A DNA stretch of 33,669 bases from Lishizhenia tianjinensis (GTDB lineage Bacteria > Bacteroidota > Bacteroidia > Flavobacteriales_D > Crocinitomicaceae). Location of the stretch: positions 1-33,669 of the forward strand of contig CALQIX020000032.1 in the NCBI GenBank assembly GCA_943330745.2, in the 5' to 3' direction. Of this stretch, positions 11,901-18,758 are shown one piece after another. Under the pieces are notes generated by a model, which worked only from the letters and a program-made list of their open reading frames with translations, was not told the origin of the DNA and ran no database searches. Every line of letters starts with the position of its first letter. The stretch's first letter is position 1. The position numbers and the translations under genes are program-made.

Positions 11901-14900
11901 TAGCAGTGACAATACTTCCAATGGCGACAATCGGGGGTTCAACTTCATTATGTCAAAATTCAACACCCCCTTCTATTACATTTACGGGATCAAATTCAGC
12001 ACCACCTTACTCATTTACATATAACATTAATGGTGGGGCAAATCAAACAATAACCTCTTCCAATCTAAGTTCTACTGTTACGATTCCTGTGCCTACGTCT
12101 AATCCAGGAATTTATACGTTTAATTTAATTTCAGTAACAGTTGGAAACTGTTCAAACCCAATTAATACAAATAACACGGCAACAATAACTGTTTTTGAAA
12201 ATCCAACTATTGTAATGCCCGATCAAACAATTTGTGGTGGTAATCCAATTACAATAAATCCCAACGTCACCCCCGTTGGAGGACAATATTTATGGACAGG
12301 TCCGCTTGTTAATAATTTAACCAGTAATTCAATTACTGTAAGTCCAACTAATAATTCATCTTATTCATTAAATTATACGTTGAACGGTTGTTCGACAAAT
12401 CAGTCTGTTACAATTAATGTCATTCAAAATCCAGCTGCTTCTGTAAGTCCTCAAACTATTTGTTTTGGAGATACAGTTGTACTTGTTGCTGGGCCAAATG
12501 GTGCTAGCTATTCATGGACAGGGAATAACATTATAGGACCAACTAATCTGCAACAAATTCAAGTAAATCCTAGCTCAACAACAACGTATACCGTTACAAC
12601 ACAAATAGGCGGTTGTGCCACATCTTCAACTACAGCTCAAGTTACTGTAAACCCGATACCATCTGTTGATGCTGCACCAGAAACACAAAATATTTGTAAT
12701 GGAGAAATAGCAACAATTAGTTCTACAGTAAGTCCGGGTGGAGGAACTTATCAATGGCAAGGAAGTACGGTGAATGGTCAATCGACAGCTACCATTTCTG
12801 TAAATCCCGTTTTAGTTAATCCCACTGCAACGGAGACTTTTCAATACATTTTAACTTACTCAGTAAATGGTTGTACCGGAGTTAAAGATACGGTAGAGGT
12901 TGAGGTTAAGCCTAAACCTGTTATTTCTGTTAATGATTTAATTATTTGTAGCGGAATTTCTGATACAATTGAGGCAAATCCAAATATTCTTGGTGGAACA
13001 TATTATTGGTCAACGGGATTGACAGGAAATACTGATACACTATTAATTGTATCCCCACCGGCAAATCCAATTGATCAAATAACTAATTATTATTACGATT
13101 CTTGGTATATCCTGAATGGTTGTAGTAGTGATACCGCAGTTTCTCATGTAACGGTAAATCCAATACCAACAATTATTGTCACCGATGCGACTATTTGTGC
13201 CAATCTTTCCGCGACCCTTACTGCGACCCCTTCCTCTACAGGTGGGTCATTTGCCTGGTCAGGCCCCACAATATCAAGTTCCGCTCCTACAACACAATCA
13301 ATTACAGTATCACCTGCCCTGGACAATCCGGTAATAAGTCAAAACTTTGTTTATTCTGTGACTTATACTGATTTAGGTTGTACGAGTGCACCTGTTCCTT
13401 CTAACGTTACCGTAAACCCAACGCCAGTAATCCAACCAATTAACGAGATTATCTGTAGTGGTGGATCATTTGACACAATTCCTAATCCATCAGCTTTGGG
13501 GAATATTATTCCGGCGGGCACAACGTACACCTGGACCTATGCTGATAATCCGGATATCTTGAATGAGGCAAACAACGCCATTTCAAGTACCACTATTTCA
13601 GGGGGCCCATTAACGAGTAATGTAAATGTGACAACGGGTGTAAACTATACAATAACACCTACATCAGGTGCAGCAGGAGCTTGTGTTGGAACACCATTTA
13701 ATTTTAATGTAACCATTACAGCAACGCCAACAATTGGCAATAAAATAGATAGTATTTGCAGTGGTTCGTTTCCAGTGCTAAGTTTTATTCCGACGGATGT
13801 CGTTCCTCCCGGAACACAATATGCATGGGAGATTTTATTTGACAACCCATTGATTTCGGGCCAATCGAATCAGAGCACCTTTGTTGGTGATTTCTCTAAC
13901 CAAATTCTCCTGAATAATGACCCACTAGCGCAGGCACAAACCCTTACCTACCTAGTTACGCCAAAATCAGGACCTTGTGATGGAGCCACTTTCCAATTCC
14001 AAGTGACTGTTCTACCTGCACCAATACTTGCAGATAACACCATTACCATTTGTAGTGATGACAATATTACAAACCATACTTTAGGAACACCAGGAGATAT
14101 TATTCCAGCAGGGACAAACTATACATGGGTTGTTATTCCAACTGGTGTTGTAACTGGTGAGCAAAGTAATGCGGTTCCAGCCCCAACATTTAGCACTGCT
14201 TTATTACATAACACAACGAATGTAGATCAAACGGTTCACTATGTGGTTACACCCATTGCTTCAGCATTAAACCCACCGTGCGTAGGACAATCTTTTGACT
14301 TGTTTGTACTTGTTAAACCAACTCCCGTATTACAGAATATTACGTTGGCTGCAATTTGCAGTGGAACAAGCTTTTCGTACAGCCCTACTGATGCGAGTCC
14401 AACAACTATTTGGCCAATTAATGGAGCCTTCACTTGGACGGTAGCAACAAATGTTAACGTATCTGGGCAATCCGATAATAGTGGAACCCCCCTTTCAACG
14501 TTAAGTCAAACGCTTACCAACTTGTCGAACGTGGTGCAAAATGTTATTTATACCATATCGCCAATAGATACCCTATCAGGATGTAATGGAGCCAACTATA
14601 CAGTTACAGTGCCGGTTAATCCAAGACCTCAAATTCCAAATCAATTGCTTTCAATTTGCAGTGGACTATCATTTACGTTCAATCCTTCCAATGCGGCACC
14701 TGCGGTAATTGTTCCAATTGGAACAACCTATACTTGGCCAACTCCAATTGATAATCCCTTGGGTTCAATATCTGGAGAAAGCGCTGGAAACAATCAGCCT
14801 ATTATCAGTCAAACGCTAACAAATATCAATTCCATTATTTGTGATACCATGTTCTACACGGTTACTCCTTCCGTTGGAACTGCACCAGGCTTAGTTTGTG

Positions 14901-17221
14901 TTGGGGATTCTTTTATTCTGGCGGTTAGCGTTAAACCCGTTCCAACGGTAACAGTACAAACCCCAAGTACGTTAATTTGTCCAAATACCTGTATTCAATT
15001 AACTGCTACACCTTCTCACCCTCTTGATTGCAACGGGAACCCGGGTACTTATTCGTGGTCTCCGGTAGGAACATTAACACCTACTCCGCCAAATACAGCG
15101 GTTGTTACGGCTTGTCCTGCTGGGAATACTACCTATAACGTTACGTACAATTTAGACGGGTGTTCAGCAACAGCATCGGTATCCATCAATGTGGTAAATC
15201 CACCAAATGTCGGTACCATTTCTGCGCTAGAACAGACCATTTGCGAAGGAGGATGTACAGTTTTAACAGCCAATATTCAAAATCAAAATATTGTTCCGGA
15301 ATATGTTGAATGGAGTAACGGAGAGTTCGATTATACTAGTCCTTTTACAATAGTAGTTTGTCCAACAGATACATTAACCTATACGGCGACAGCCTATTTA
15401 GCGGGATGCTTTGGTAACAGTGCTTCGACAACCGTGAATGTGAATTATGACCCTGTAATTACGACGCAACCAAATGCAGATACTACGATTTGTGTTGGAG
15501 GAACCTATCCATTGAGTGTCAACCTACAATTTGGAGCGGGCACGGCCAATTATCAATGGTACATTTCGAATAATGGTTCAAACATTGGAGGAACTATGAT
15601 TCCGGGGGCATCGGGTACTGTTGTAACAAATATATCGGGATATTCAGTTTTATTTTCGCCTCAGATTTTCAATACTCCAGGAACTTACACGTATTATTGT
15701 ATCATTACTTATGGACCAAATGGTTGTGGGTCTTTGACTACGGCGGTAGCAAATATCCACGTTATTGCTGATCCGATTGTTTCCATTTTGCCAAATACCA
15801 CCCAAAACTTATGCGTTGGCGGTACAACAACTTGTTTAAATACAAGTGTTTCTGGTGGAATAGGTACGAATTATTATTTATGGAACCCAGGAGGGGCGTC
15901 AACGTCTACATTCTGCCCACCTTCGGATAGTTCAGGAACATTTAATTATAGTGTAACGGTAAGTCAATCAGGTATTGCATGTGCCTCACTACCATCCAAT
16001 GTGGTTGTTATCAATATTGTTCCGGATCCAATAATCACAATAAGTGGTGAAATCGAAGTGTGCGATGGAGCAGAAGTTCCACTAACCACTTCAGTTACTG
16101 GAGGAATTGGAAATATTACCAGCTATACATGGTATCAATCTCAACCAGTTGGAAGTCCATACTCCCTCATGTCTTGGACAAGTGCAGGAGGCACCACTGT
16201 TCCACTTTTCGATGATATTACTTATCAAGTTCAAATTACTCAAGAAGGAAATGGATGTAATGCAATAGATACCCATTATATTCATGTAGTGCCAGATCCA
16301 ATTGTAACTGTTGATTTCGAAGAATTGGTTTGTGTGAATACACCAACTGTATTAACAGCCAATATTACCGGTGGAACAGGCATTGCTTATTTTGATTGGT
16401 ACCAAGTAGATAGTTTACTAACTGTTGGCGGAACACCTATTCCTACGGATGGTCCTTCAGACAACTCTATAACTCAAACGATTTATGAATCCTACTATAA
16501 TTTCTATTATGTAGCCTTGGAAATGACTGGCTTGGGTTGTGATCTTGATACAAGTGAACTGGTTATAATTGAAGCGTTGGATTGGGCTATAGCCAATTTT
16601 GATGTACTTCCAGACTCATTAGAACAAAGTTTCCTTGATCCAACCTTCTCTTTTCTGAATCAAAGTGAACATGCGACCAATTACTGGTGGGATCTAGATG
16701 AATGTGCGCCGCAACTACCAAATAGTTCGCTCTATCAAATTCCAACCTCTTATTATAATCCAACCTCTGAAAATGTGATAGACTATACGTATGGATGTGA
16801 ACCGGGAATTTATACAGTTCAACTAATTGCTTACAACCAAGGGATTTGTCCAGATACAGCTTGGCAACAGATTGCCATTCGGGATGTGTTGATCGTTTAT
16901 GTTCCAAATACATTTACACCAAATGGTGATGGAATCAATGACATTTTTATCCCTGTAATAACCCATTACGATGAATTGGCTTATTATTCTTTTGAGATTT
17001 ATGATCGTTGGGGAGAAATTATTTTTAGGACAGATAATTCCGAACAAGGATGGGACGGAATTGCAGGAAGACCTTTGCCTTTTATGGAAGGAACACAATC
17101 ACCACCCAACAAGCTTGATCAAAGTCCTCAAGATGGAACCTATACCTGGACGCTTAGTGCTCGATTAAAAAATTCATCTGATTTTATAAATGAAAGAGGT
17201 CATGTCAATATATTAAGGTAA
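5987..17221 (+). CDS. Giant (3744 aa) T9SS type-B surface adhesin-like protein with PKD-like repeats
   Basis: The start is a TTG: the frame has a stop at 5960-5962 and no ATG or GTG between it and a good signal peptide (basic n-region, hydrophobic LTLLFAIFLVV, ending near WGQ). Residues ~30-700 hold non-repetitive and PKD-like domains. Residues ~950-2070 are a tandem array of ~240-residue three-module repeats. Residues ~2070-3600 are further Ig/PKD-like domains with paired cysteines, homologous to the gene at 1-4419. A CHU_C type-B sorting domain starts near 3635 (YVPNTFTPNGDG, YDRWGEIIF, DGTYTW, RGHVNILR). It should be secreted by the T9SS and held at the surface. Size, repeats and context resemble SprB-type gliding adhesins, but no ligand can be named. 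Arginine is present in the first 396 residues and the CHU_C end but was not seen from 397 to 2879. Confidence 0.93.
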   Translation: MHTTTYKSSLRLTLLFAIFLVVSKIGWGQVADFNTNPTHIPGDTLKVCAGSSILFTLQSGSGNLSSSSTINWSFTTVSGSNSSISNTQNRSPFYVTFPNGIYKCTLSVNNGQSLKVLIIKATSSSLYQPNLSLNGVSPWVETAIDNIVTFRICPSNYSLNIPLSLSVNTNVNTSNCSFSLSGSPNLTWTLNTPPNISTINSTLPAPSNPSNRFYYLMNRSQFSNCILTNGYYIQVGAPSISKTDGSNFVCDPGGYQFLFNEQQPGVTYELDWNFDGSTFNSMNTYAYPNLPLNPQFLNFNYPFIPCTSGNAPQRKIRIKATNQCTSGNVSISDISNIFVSKGPTAKFTCNSDPTFTSQCDSVFCQNNIVNLFNHSIPGVATNFDGTNATCTNDYNRYWTISPSTGFTIISGNLGDAFGTNGSDNLNIQFNQPGTFSVSLHAFNAQCSENIKSKTFCIIPTVTANFTPEALTGCAGVKLDMDNQTSGVGCSTSQMQYQWTVSSTNPEACGTPSNQYTTGNSTSFEPEIQFNGPGVYSVQLQAQLSPAVTGCTANSIIKTITIGAPPTVSAITAPAVVCQNQAASFSANVNACYGSPVNYSWTFPSVLGATPPGPITGTFSQTTTLSTNTTFGNYGTGTIQLTASNNCGTTTATHNITVNQAAITNVSPILAVCNTQLVNLSGSITGGTTQGAVPVAWSLSPSNAGSLSNNNYPPSQNTLTLNSSFSGNVTVTLTSSDPDGTGPCPATNDSEIFNVSSGATVNAGVDQAVCAGQNISLAGTIGLPATIGTWTTLTAAPNKGTFSNASSLSTTYTPSTWEINNGSVTLTLTTNDPDGPCTAAQDQVTVTIKPLPNVVASVPNKACSESAYIVSLTPNSTTFPATYAWTVVSPSPLPSNFTTTTSGTVTTGNSFTTTATNNTNNPVTLTYSVVATVNGCSGPADTANITIYTYTTPQFSQLGPYCQGATPGTLPTTSNNSISGTWSPATFNTSTVGTQNFTFTPTSYSSPKCAVNTTMAIVVVNIPTATINGTTNVCQNASQPNVTFTGATGATTTPPYTFTYTINGGTAQTITTTSTSSSVTLPVPTGTPGTYTYTLTNVSIGNCSNTISGQTAIITVTANQTPTFTALGPFCSGATITLPTISNNGFTGTWLPAVNNIATSAAITTQYTFTPSAGSVCATTAVMSILVNPNVTPTFNPMGPYCQNTTPGTLPSSSNNGIAGSWSPATITSNTIGAQTYNFTPSSIGAPGCAQNASLTIQTTTLPTATITGGTIICQNASQPNVTFTGFSSTPPYTFTYNVNGGTAQTITTISASSSVTLPVPTGTPGVYTYTLTNVSIGSCSNTASGTATITVTANQTPTFAALGPFCSGATISLPTVSTNGFTGTWLPAVNNIATSAAVTTQYTFTPSAGSVCATTTTMAITVQPNTTPQFTLLGPYCQGATPDAFPTTSNNGIAGSWSPATISTTSAGSTQYTFTPTSAAPATCAVPSNMTIVVTTLPMAVISGTATVCENGGQPNVTFTGSNSTPPYTFTYTINGSANQTITTSGSSSTVTLPAPTSTTGTFIYALTSVSIGSCSNPVTGSATITVSPNLTPTFNQVGPYCNGQSIPALPTTSTNSISGTWAPTALNNSAISSAVTSNYTFTPTSGPGICATTANMPIVVNPNTTPLFTQLGPYCQGATPDAFPTTSNNGIAGSWSPATISTASPGSTPYTFTPTSAAPATCAVLTNMTIVVTTLPMAVISGTATVCENGAQPNITFTGSNSTPPYTFTYTINGGTPQTITTSGTSSTVTLPAPTSTIGAFTYTLTSVAVGSCSNPISNNNTATITVSPNITPTFNQVGPYCNGQSIPALPTTSTNSISGTWAPTALNNIAISSAVTTNYTFTPTSGPGICATTANMPIVVNPNTTPLFTQLGPYCQGATPDAFPTTSNNGIAGSWSPATISTASPGSTPYTFTPTSAAPATCATIANMSIAVTILPMATIGGSTSLCQNSTPPSITFTGSNSAPPYSFTYNINGGANQTITSSNLSSTVTIPVPTSNPGIYTFNLISVTVGNCSNPINTNNTATITVFENPTIVMPDQTICGGNPITINPNVTPVGGQYLWTGPLVNNLTSNSITVSPTNNSSYSLNYTLNGCSTNQSVTINVIQNPAASVSPQTICFGDTVVLVAGPNGASYSWTGNNIIGPTNLQQIQVNPSSTTTYTVTTQIGGCATSSTTAQVTVNPIPSVDAAPETQNICNGEIATISSTVSPGGGTYQWQGSTVNGQSTATISVNPVLVNPTATETFQYILTYSVNGCTGVKDTVEVEVKPKPVISVNDLIICSGISDTIEANPNILGGTYYWSTGLTGNTDTLLIVSPPANPIDQITNYYYDSWYILNGCSSDTAVSHVTVNPIPTIIVTDATICANLSATLTATPSSTGGSFAWSGPTISSSAPTTQSITVSPALDNPVISQNFVYSVTYTDLGCTSAPVPSNVTVNPTPVIQPINEIICSGGSFDTIPNPSALGNIIPAGTTYTWTYADNPDILNEANNAISSTTISGGPLTSNVNVTTGVNYTITPTSGAAGACVGTPFNFNVTITATPTIGNKIDSICSGSFPVLSFIPTDVVPPGTQYAWEILFDNPLISGQSNQSTFVGDFSNQILLNNDPLAQAQTLTYLVTPKSGPCDGATFQFQVTVLPAPILADNTITICSDDNITNHTLGTPGDIIPAGTNYTWVVIPTGVVTGEQSNAVPAPTFSTALLHNTTNVDQTVHYVVTPIASALNPPCVGQSFDLFVLVKPTPVLQNITLAAICSGTSFSYSPTDASPTTIWPINGAFTWTVATNVNVSGQSDNSGTPLSTLSQTLTNLSNVVQNVIYTISPIDTLSGCNGANYTVTVPVNPRPQIPNQLLSICSGLSFTFNPSNAAPAVIVPIGTTYTWPTPIDNPLGSISGESAGNNQPIISQTLTNINSIICDTMFYTVTPSVGTAPGLVCVGDSFILAVSVKPVPTVTVQTPSTLICPNTCIQLTATPSHPLDCNGNPGTYSWSPVGTLTPTPPNTAVVTACPAGNTTYNVTYNLDGCSATASVSINVVNPPNVGTISALEQTICEGGCTVLTANIQNQNIVPEYVEWSNGEFDYTSPFTIVVCPTDTLTYTATAYLAGCFGNSASTTVNVNYDPVITTQPNADTTICVGGTYPLSVNLQFGAGTANYQWYISNNGSNIGGTMIPGASGTVVTNISGYSVLFSPQIFNTPGTYTYYCIITYGPNGCGSLTTAVANIHVIADPIVSILPNTTQNLCVGGTTTCLNTSVSGGIGTNYYLWNPGGASTSTFCPPSDSSGTFNYSVTVSQSGIACASLPSNVVVINIVPDPIITISGEIEVCDGAEVPLTTSVTGGIGNITSYTWYQSQPVGSPYSLMSWTSAGGTTVPLFDDITYQVQITQEGNGCNAIDTHYIHVVPDPIVTVDFEELVCVNTPTVLTANITGGTGIAYFDWYQVDSLLTVGGTPIPTDGPSDNSITQTIYESYYNFYYVALEMTGLGCDLDTSELVIIEALDWAIANFDVLPDSLEQSFLDPTFSFLNQSEHATNYWWDLDECAPQLPNSSLYQIPTSYYNPTSENVIDYTYGCEPGIYTVQLIAYNQGICPDTAWQQIAIRDVLIVYVPNTFTPNGDGINDIFIPVITHYDELAYYSFEIYDRWGEIIFRTDNSEQGWDGIAGRPLPFMEGTQSPPNKLDQSPQDGTYTWTLSARLKNSSDFINERGHVNILR
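8837..12192 (+). repeat. In-frame tandem array, about 4.7 copies of a ~720-bp three-module unit
   Basis: Each unit encodes about 240 residues in three modules: A (GPYCQGATP...SWSPATI), B (CQNASQPNVTFTG...PPYTFTY...NGG) and C (GPFCSGA or GPYCNGQ...YTFTP). The GPYCQ codons recur with the block starting at 8861, 9581, 10289, 11006 and 11729, giving periods of 720, 708, 717 and 723 bp, all multiples of three. The fifth copy ends after its B module. Each module has conserved cysteines and an Ig/PKD-like beta-strand pattern. Copies resemble neighbours more than distant ones, as expected for growth by tandem duplication. Confidence 0.9.
10763..11900 (+). repeat. Near-identical 723-bp direct repeat inside the array
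   Basis: The C module at 10763-10980 and the one at 11486-11703 are almost base-for-base the same, and so are the A modules at about 11006-11160 and 11729-11880 (offset 723 bp). They differ by a few substitutions per 150-200 bp, and most of those in the A modules are synonymous. The B modules between them are more diverged, so this looks like a recent duplication or gene conversion of the C-A block rather than of the full unit. Confidence 0.85.
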
Positions 17222-17226
17222 TAAAA

Positions 17227-17910
17227 ATGAAAATTTTTCTATCAATTTTTTTAATGCTAATAACCGGTGTTAATTCCTTTAGTCAAGATTGGCTATATTT
17301 CATCCAAGCAAAAGGAATATTGAATTCTACTTTTATTATAAATAACGCTGTAATATCTGATAAAAATCAATCCAATGCATTTGCACTTGGAGGGAATGGC
17401 GGAATTGGCGCCTCTATCATCTATGACAATACAGTAGGAGCTTCGGTAGATGTCCTTTTCGGAACGCATACAGCCAATTATACGGGTAAATACAATGTTG
17501 GTCCAATCGAAAGCTCCTATACTTCCAAAGTAAAGTTAACCACCGTTCAAATCCCTATTTTATTTCGACTGGATAGCGAGGAGGGGTATTTGGAAATTGG
17601 TCCTCAATTGAATGTCATAACCAGCGCGAATTATTCGAGTAACTCACCCATTTTTATGGATAATCATGTAATGGATGCCTATAAAAAAACAAGTTGGTCT
17701 GGTGTTCTTGGAGTTGGGTCATTTCGTGAACTTGGTAAAAGAAGTCCATTATCTTTGTCATTTGGTTTACGTATTCATTATGGGTTAACAACAATTGAAG
17801 GTGTAACTCCCTCGGGTAGTTTAGTGGTAAATCTGCCTAACAAAGAAAAATCCATGTTATTTGCGGGAGGATTTTGTTTGGGAATTATCTACCAATTAAA
17901 CTATCGCTAA
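17227..17910 (+). CDS. Outer-membrane beta-barrel protein, PorT-like
   Basis: The 227-residue protein starts at an ATG five bases after the stop of the giant gene, so the two are probably cotranscribed. It has a signal peptide (cleavage near NSFSQ) followed by alternating amphipathic segments typical of small 8-strand outer-membrane barrels: a Gly-rich GGNGGIGASIIY strand, PILFRLDSEEGYLEIGPQL, LSFGLRIHYGL, and a last strand with aromatic and basic ends (GFCLGIIYQLNYR). Such barrels are often annotated 'outer membrane beta-barrel' or PorT family. In F. johnsoniae the gene after sprB encodes SprF, a PorP/SprF protein needed to export SprB. This protein occupies that place but is shorter than PorP/SprF (~300 aa) and does not read like that family. 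A role in export or anchoring of the giant protein is inference from position. Confidence 0.75.
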   Translation: MKIFLSIFLMLITGVNSFSQDWLYFIQAKGILNSTFIINNAVISDKNQSNAFALGGNGGIGASIIYDNTVGASVDVLFGTHTANYTGKYNVGPIESSYTSKVKLTTVQIPILFRLDSEEGYLEIGPQLNVITSANYSSNSPIFMDNHVMDAYKKTSWSGVLGVGSFRELGKRSPLSLSFGLRIHYGLTTIEGVTPSGSLVVNLPNKEKSMLFAGGFCLGIIYQLNYR

Positions 17911-17989
17911 TCAAAACCAGTTAGAAACCGAAGGAATTATTCATAGAAATTCAAACTTTTTGATCTTCAAACATCCAAATTAAATCAAC

Positions 17990-18712
17990 TCAAGGAAGTA
18001 CATCTACCACACAGCGGACAGAAAACCCGTTGCCTTTGGCGTTTAAGATACTTTCAGCTGAGCCATCCATATCATCGATCAAATAATCGACATCGTAAGC
18101 CAAGCCCATTCGATGTGCATGTTCTGAATTGATATCGTTATAAATGGATGAAGTAGTCCAAAAATTAGTGTATTTTCCTTTGCTCTTTCCATCCAACCAA
18201 TTGGCGGAAGCGTCCAAATAAATGTATCGACTGCCAACAGGTTTTGCATTGAACGTATTGGCTGGATCTGCAATAAGATGTTGACTGGTTTCCCAACCGG
18301 TTTTTGATTTCAGTATTCCTCCCGCAACTTCTATTCCTCCTAAATTTTTCGCAAGCGCTGACCATTCTCCGAAACTTGGAATGTGTGTTCCTGCTGGAGC
18401 CAACCCTCTTTTGTCCGAAACAGCATACCAGTTGTATAAAATTGTAGTCATATCAACTCCCGTTTCGTCGGCATAATAACACCACGCGGCAATTCTGTTG
18501 GCTGCCGCATACTTCCACTCTTCTTGAGACTGGGCTTGCATAATTTTATCACCATTCTTAAACCGTTTTACCGCCAAATTGGTAGTCATCCATTGGGAAC
18601 CTTTGATCGTTGCAATTGAATACGATTTACCATCTACATCAGTTAGTTTTTGTCCAAATAACATGGATTGAAAAAGAAGTCCACACAAAAACGATATTTT
18701 TATTACCTTCAT
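17990..18712 (-). CDS. Secreted FISUMP-domain protein
   Basis: The protein has 240 residues with a signal peptide (MKVIKISFLCGLLFQSMLFGQ). The rest matches the Fibrobacter succinogenes major paralogous (FISUMP) domain: DVDGKSYSIATIKGSQWMTTNL at the start (aromatic W of the 'W-M-x-x-N-L' motif), YNWYAV, the GLAPAGTHIPSFGEWSAL segment, FWTTSS, and the terminal GFSVRCV. FISUMP domains occur in many secreted or lipoproteins of Bacteroidetes and Fibrobacteres; their function is unknown. Here the domain makes up the whole mature protein, with no sorting domain. The gene converges on the barrel gene and is divergent from the M1 peptidase, 46 bp away. The 79-bp gap at 17911-17989 shows no clear terminator. 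Confidence 0.85.
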   Translation of the reverse strand: MKVIKISFLCGLLFQSMLFGQKLTDVDGKSYSIATIKGSQWMTTNLAVKRFKNGDKIMQAQSQEEWKYAAANRIAAWCYYADETGVDMTTILYNWYAVSDKRGLAPAGTHIPSFGEWSALAKNLGGIEVAGGILKSKTGWETSQHLIADPANTFNAKPVGSRYIYLDASANWLDGKSKGKYTNFWTTSSIYNDINSEHAHRMGLAYDVDYLIDDMDGSAESILNAKGNGFSVRCVVDVLP

Positions 18713-18758
18713 ACGATTAAATTAGTATGCTTATAATCTATCAATTCTAAAACGTTAC

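Noticed and set aside
8837..12192. CRISPR array
   Set aside because: The regular repeats are 700 bp long, in frame and protein-coding; there is no short repeat/spacer pattern.
16587..17098. Long minus-strand open frames opposite the end of the giant gene and similar frames opposite other repeat regions
   Set aside because: They lie wholly opposite a real coding sequence, have no domain or signal, and arise from the low stop density of its skewed codon use.
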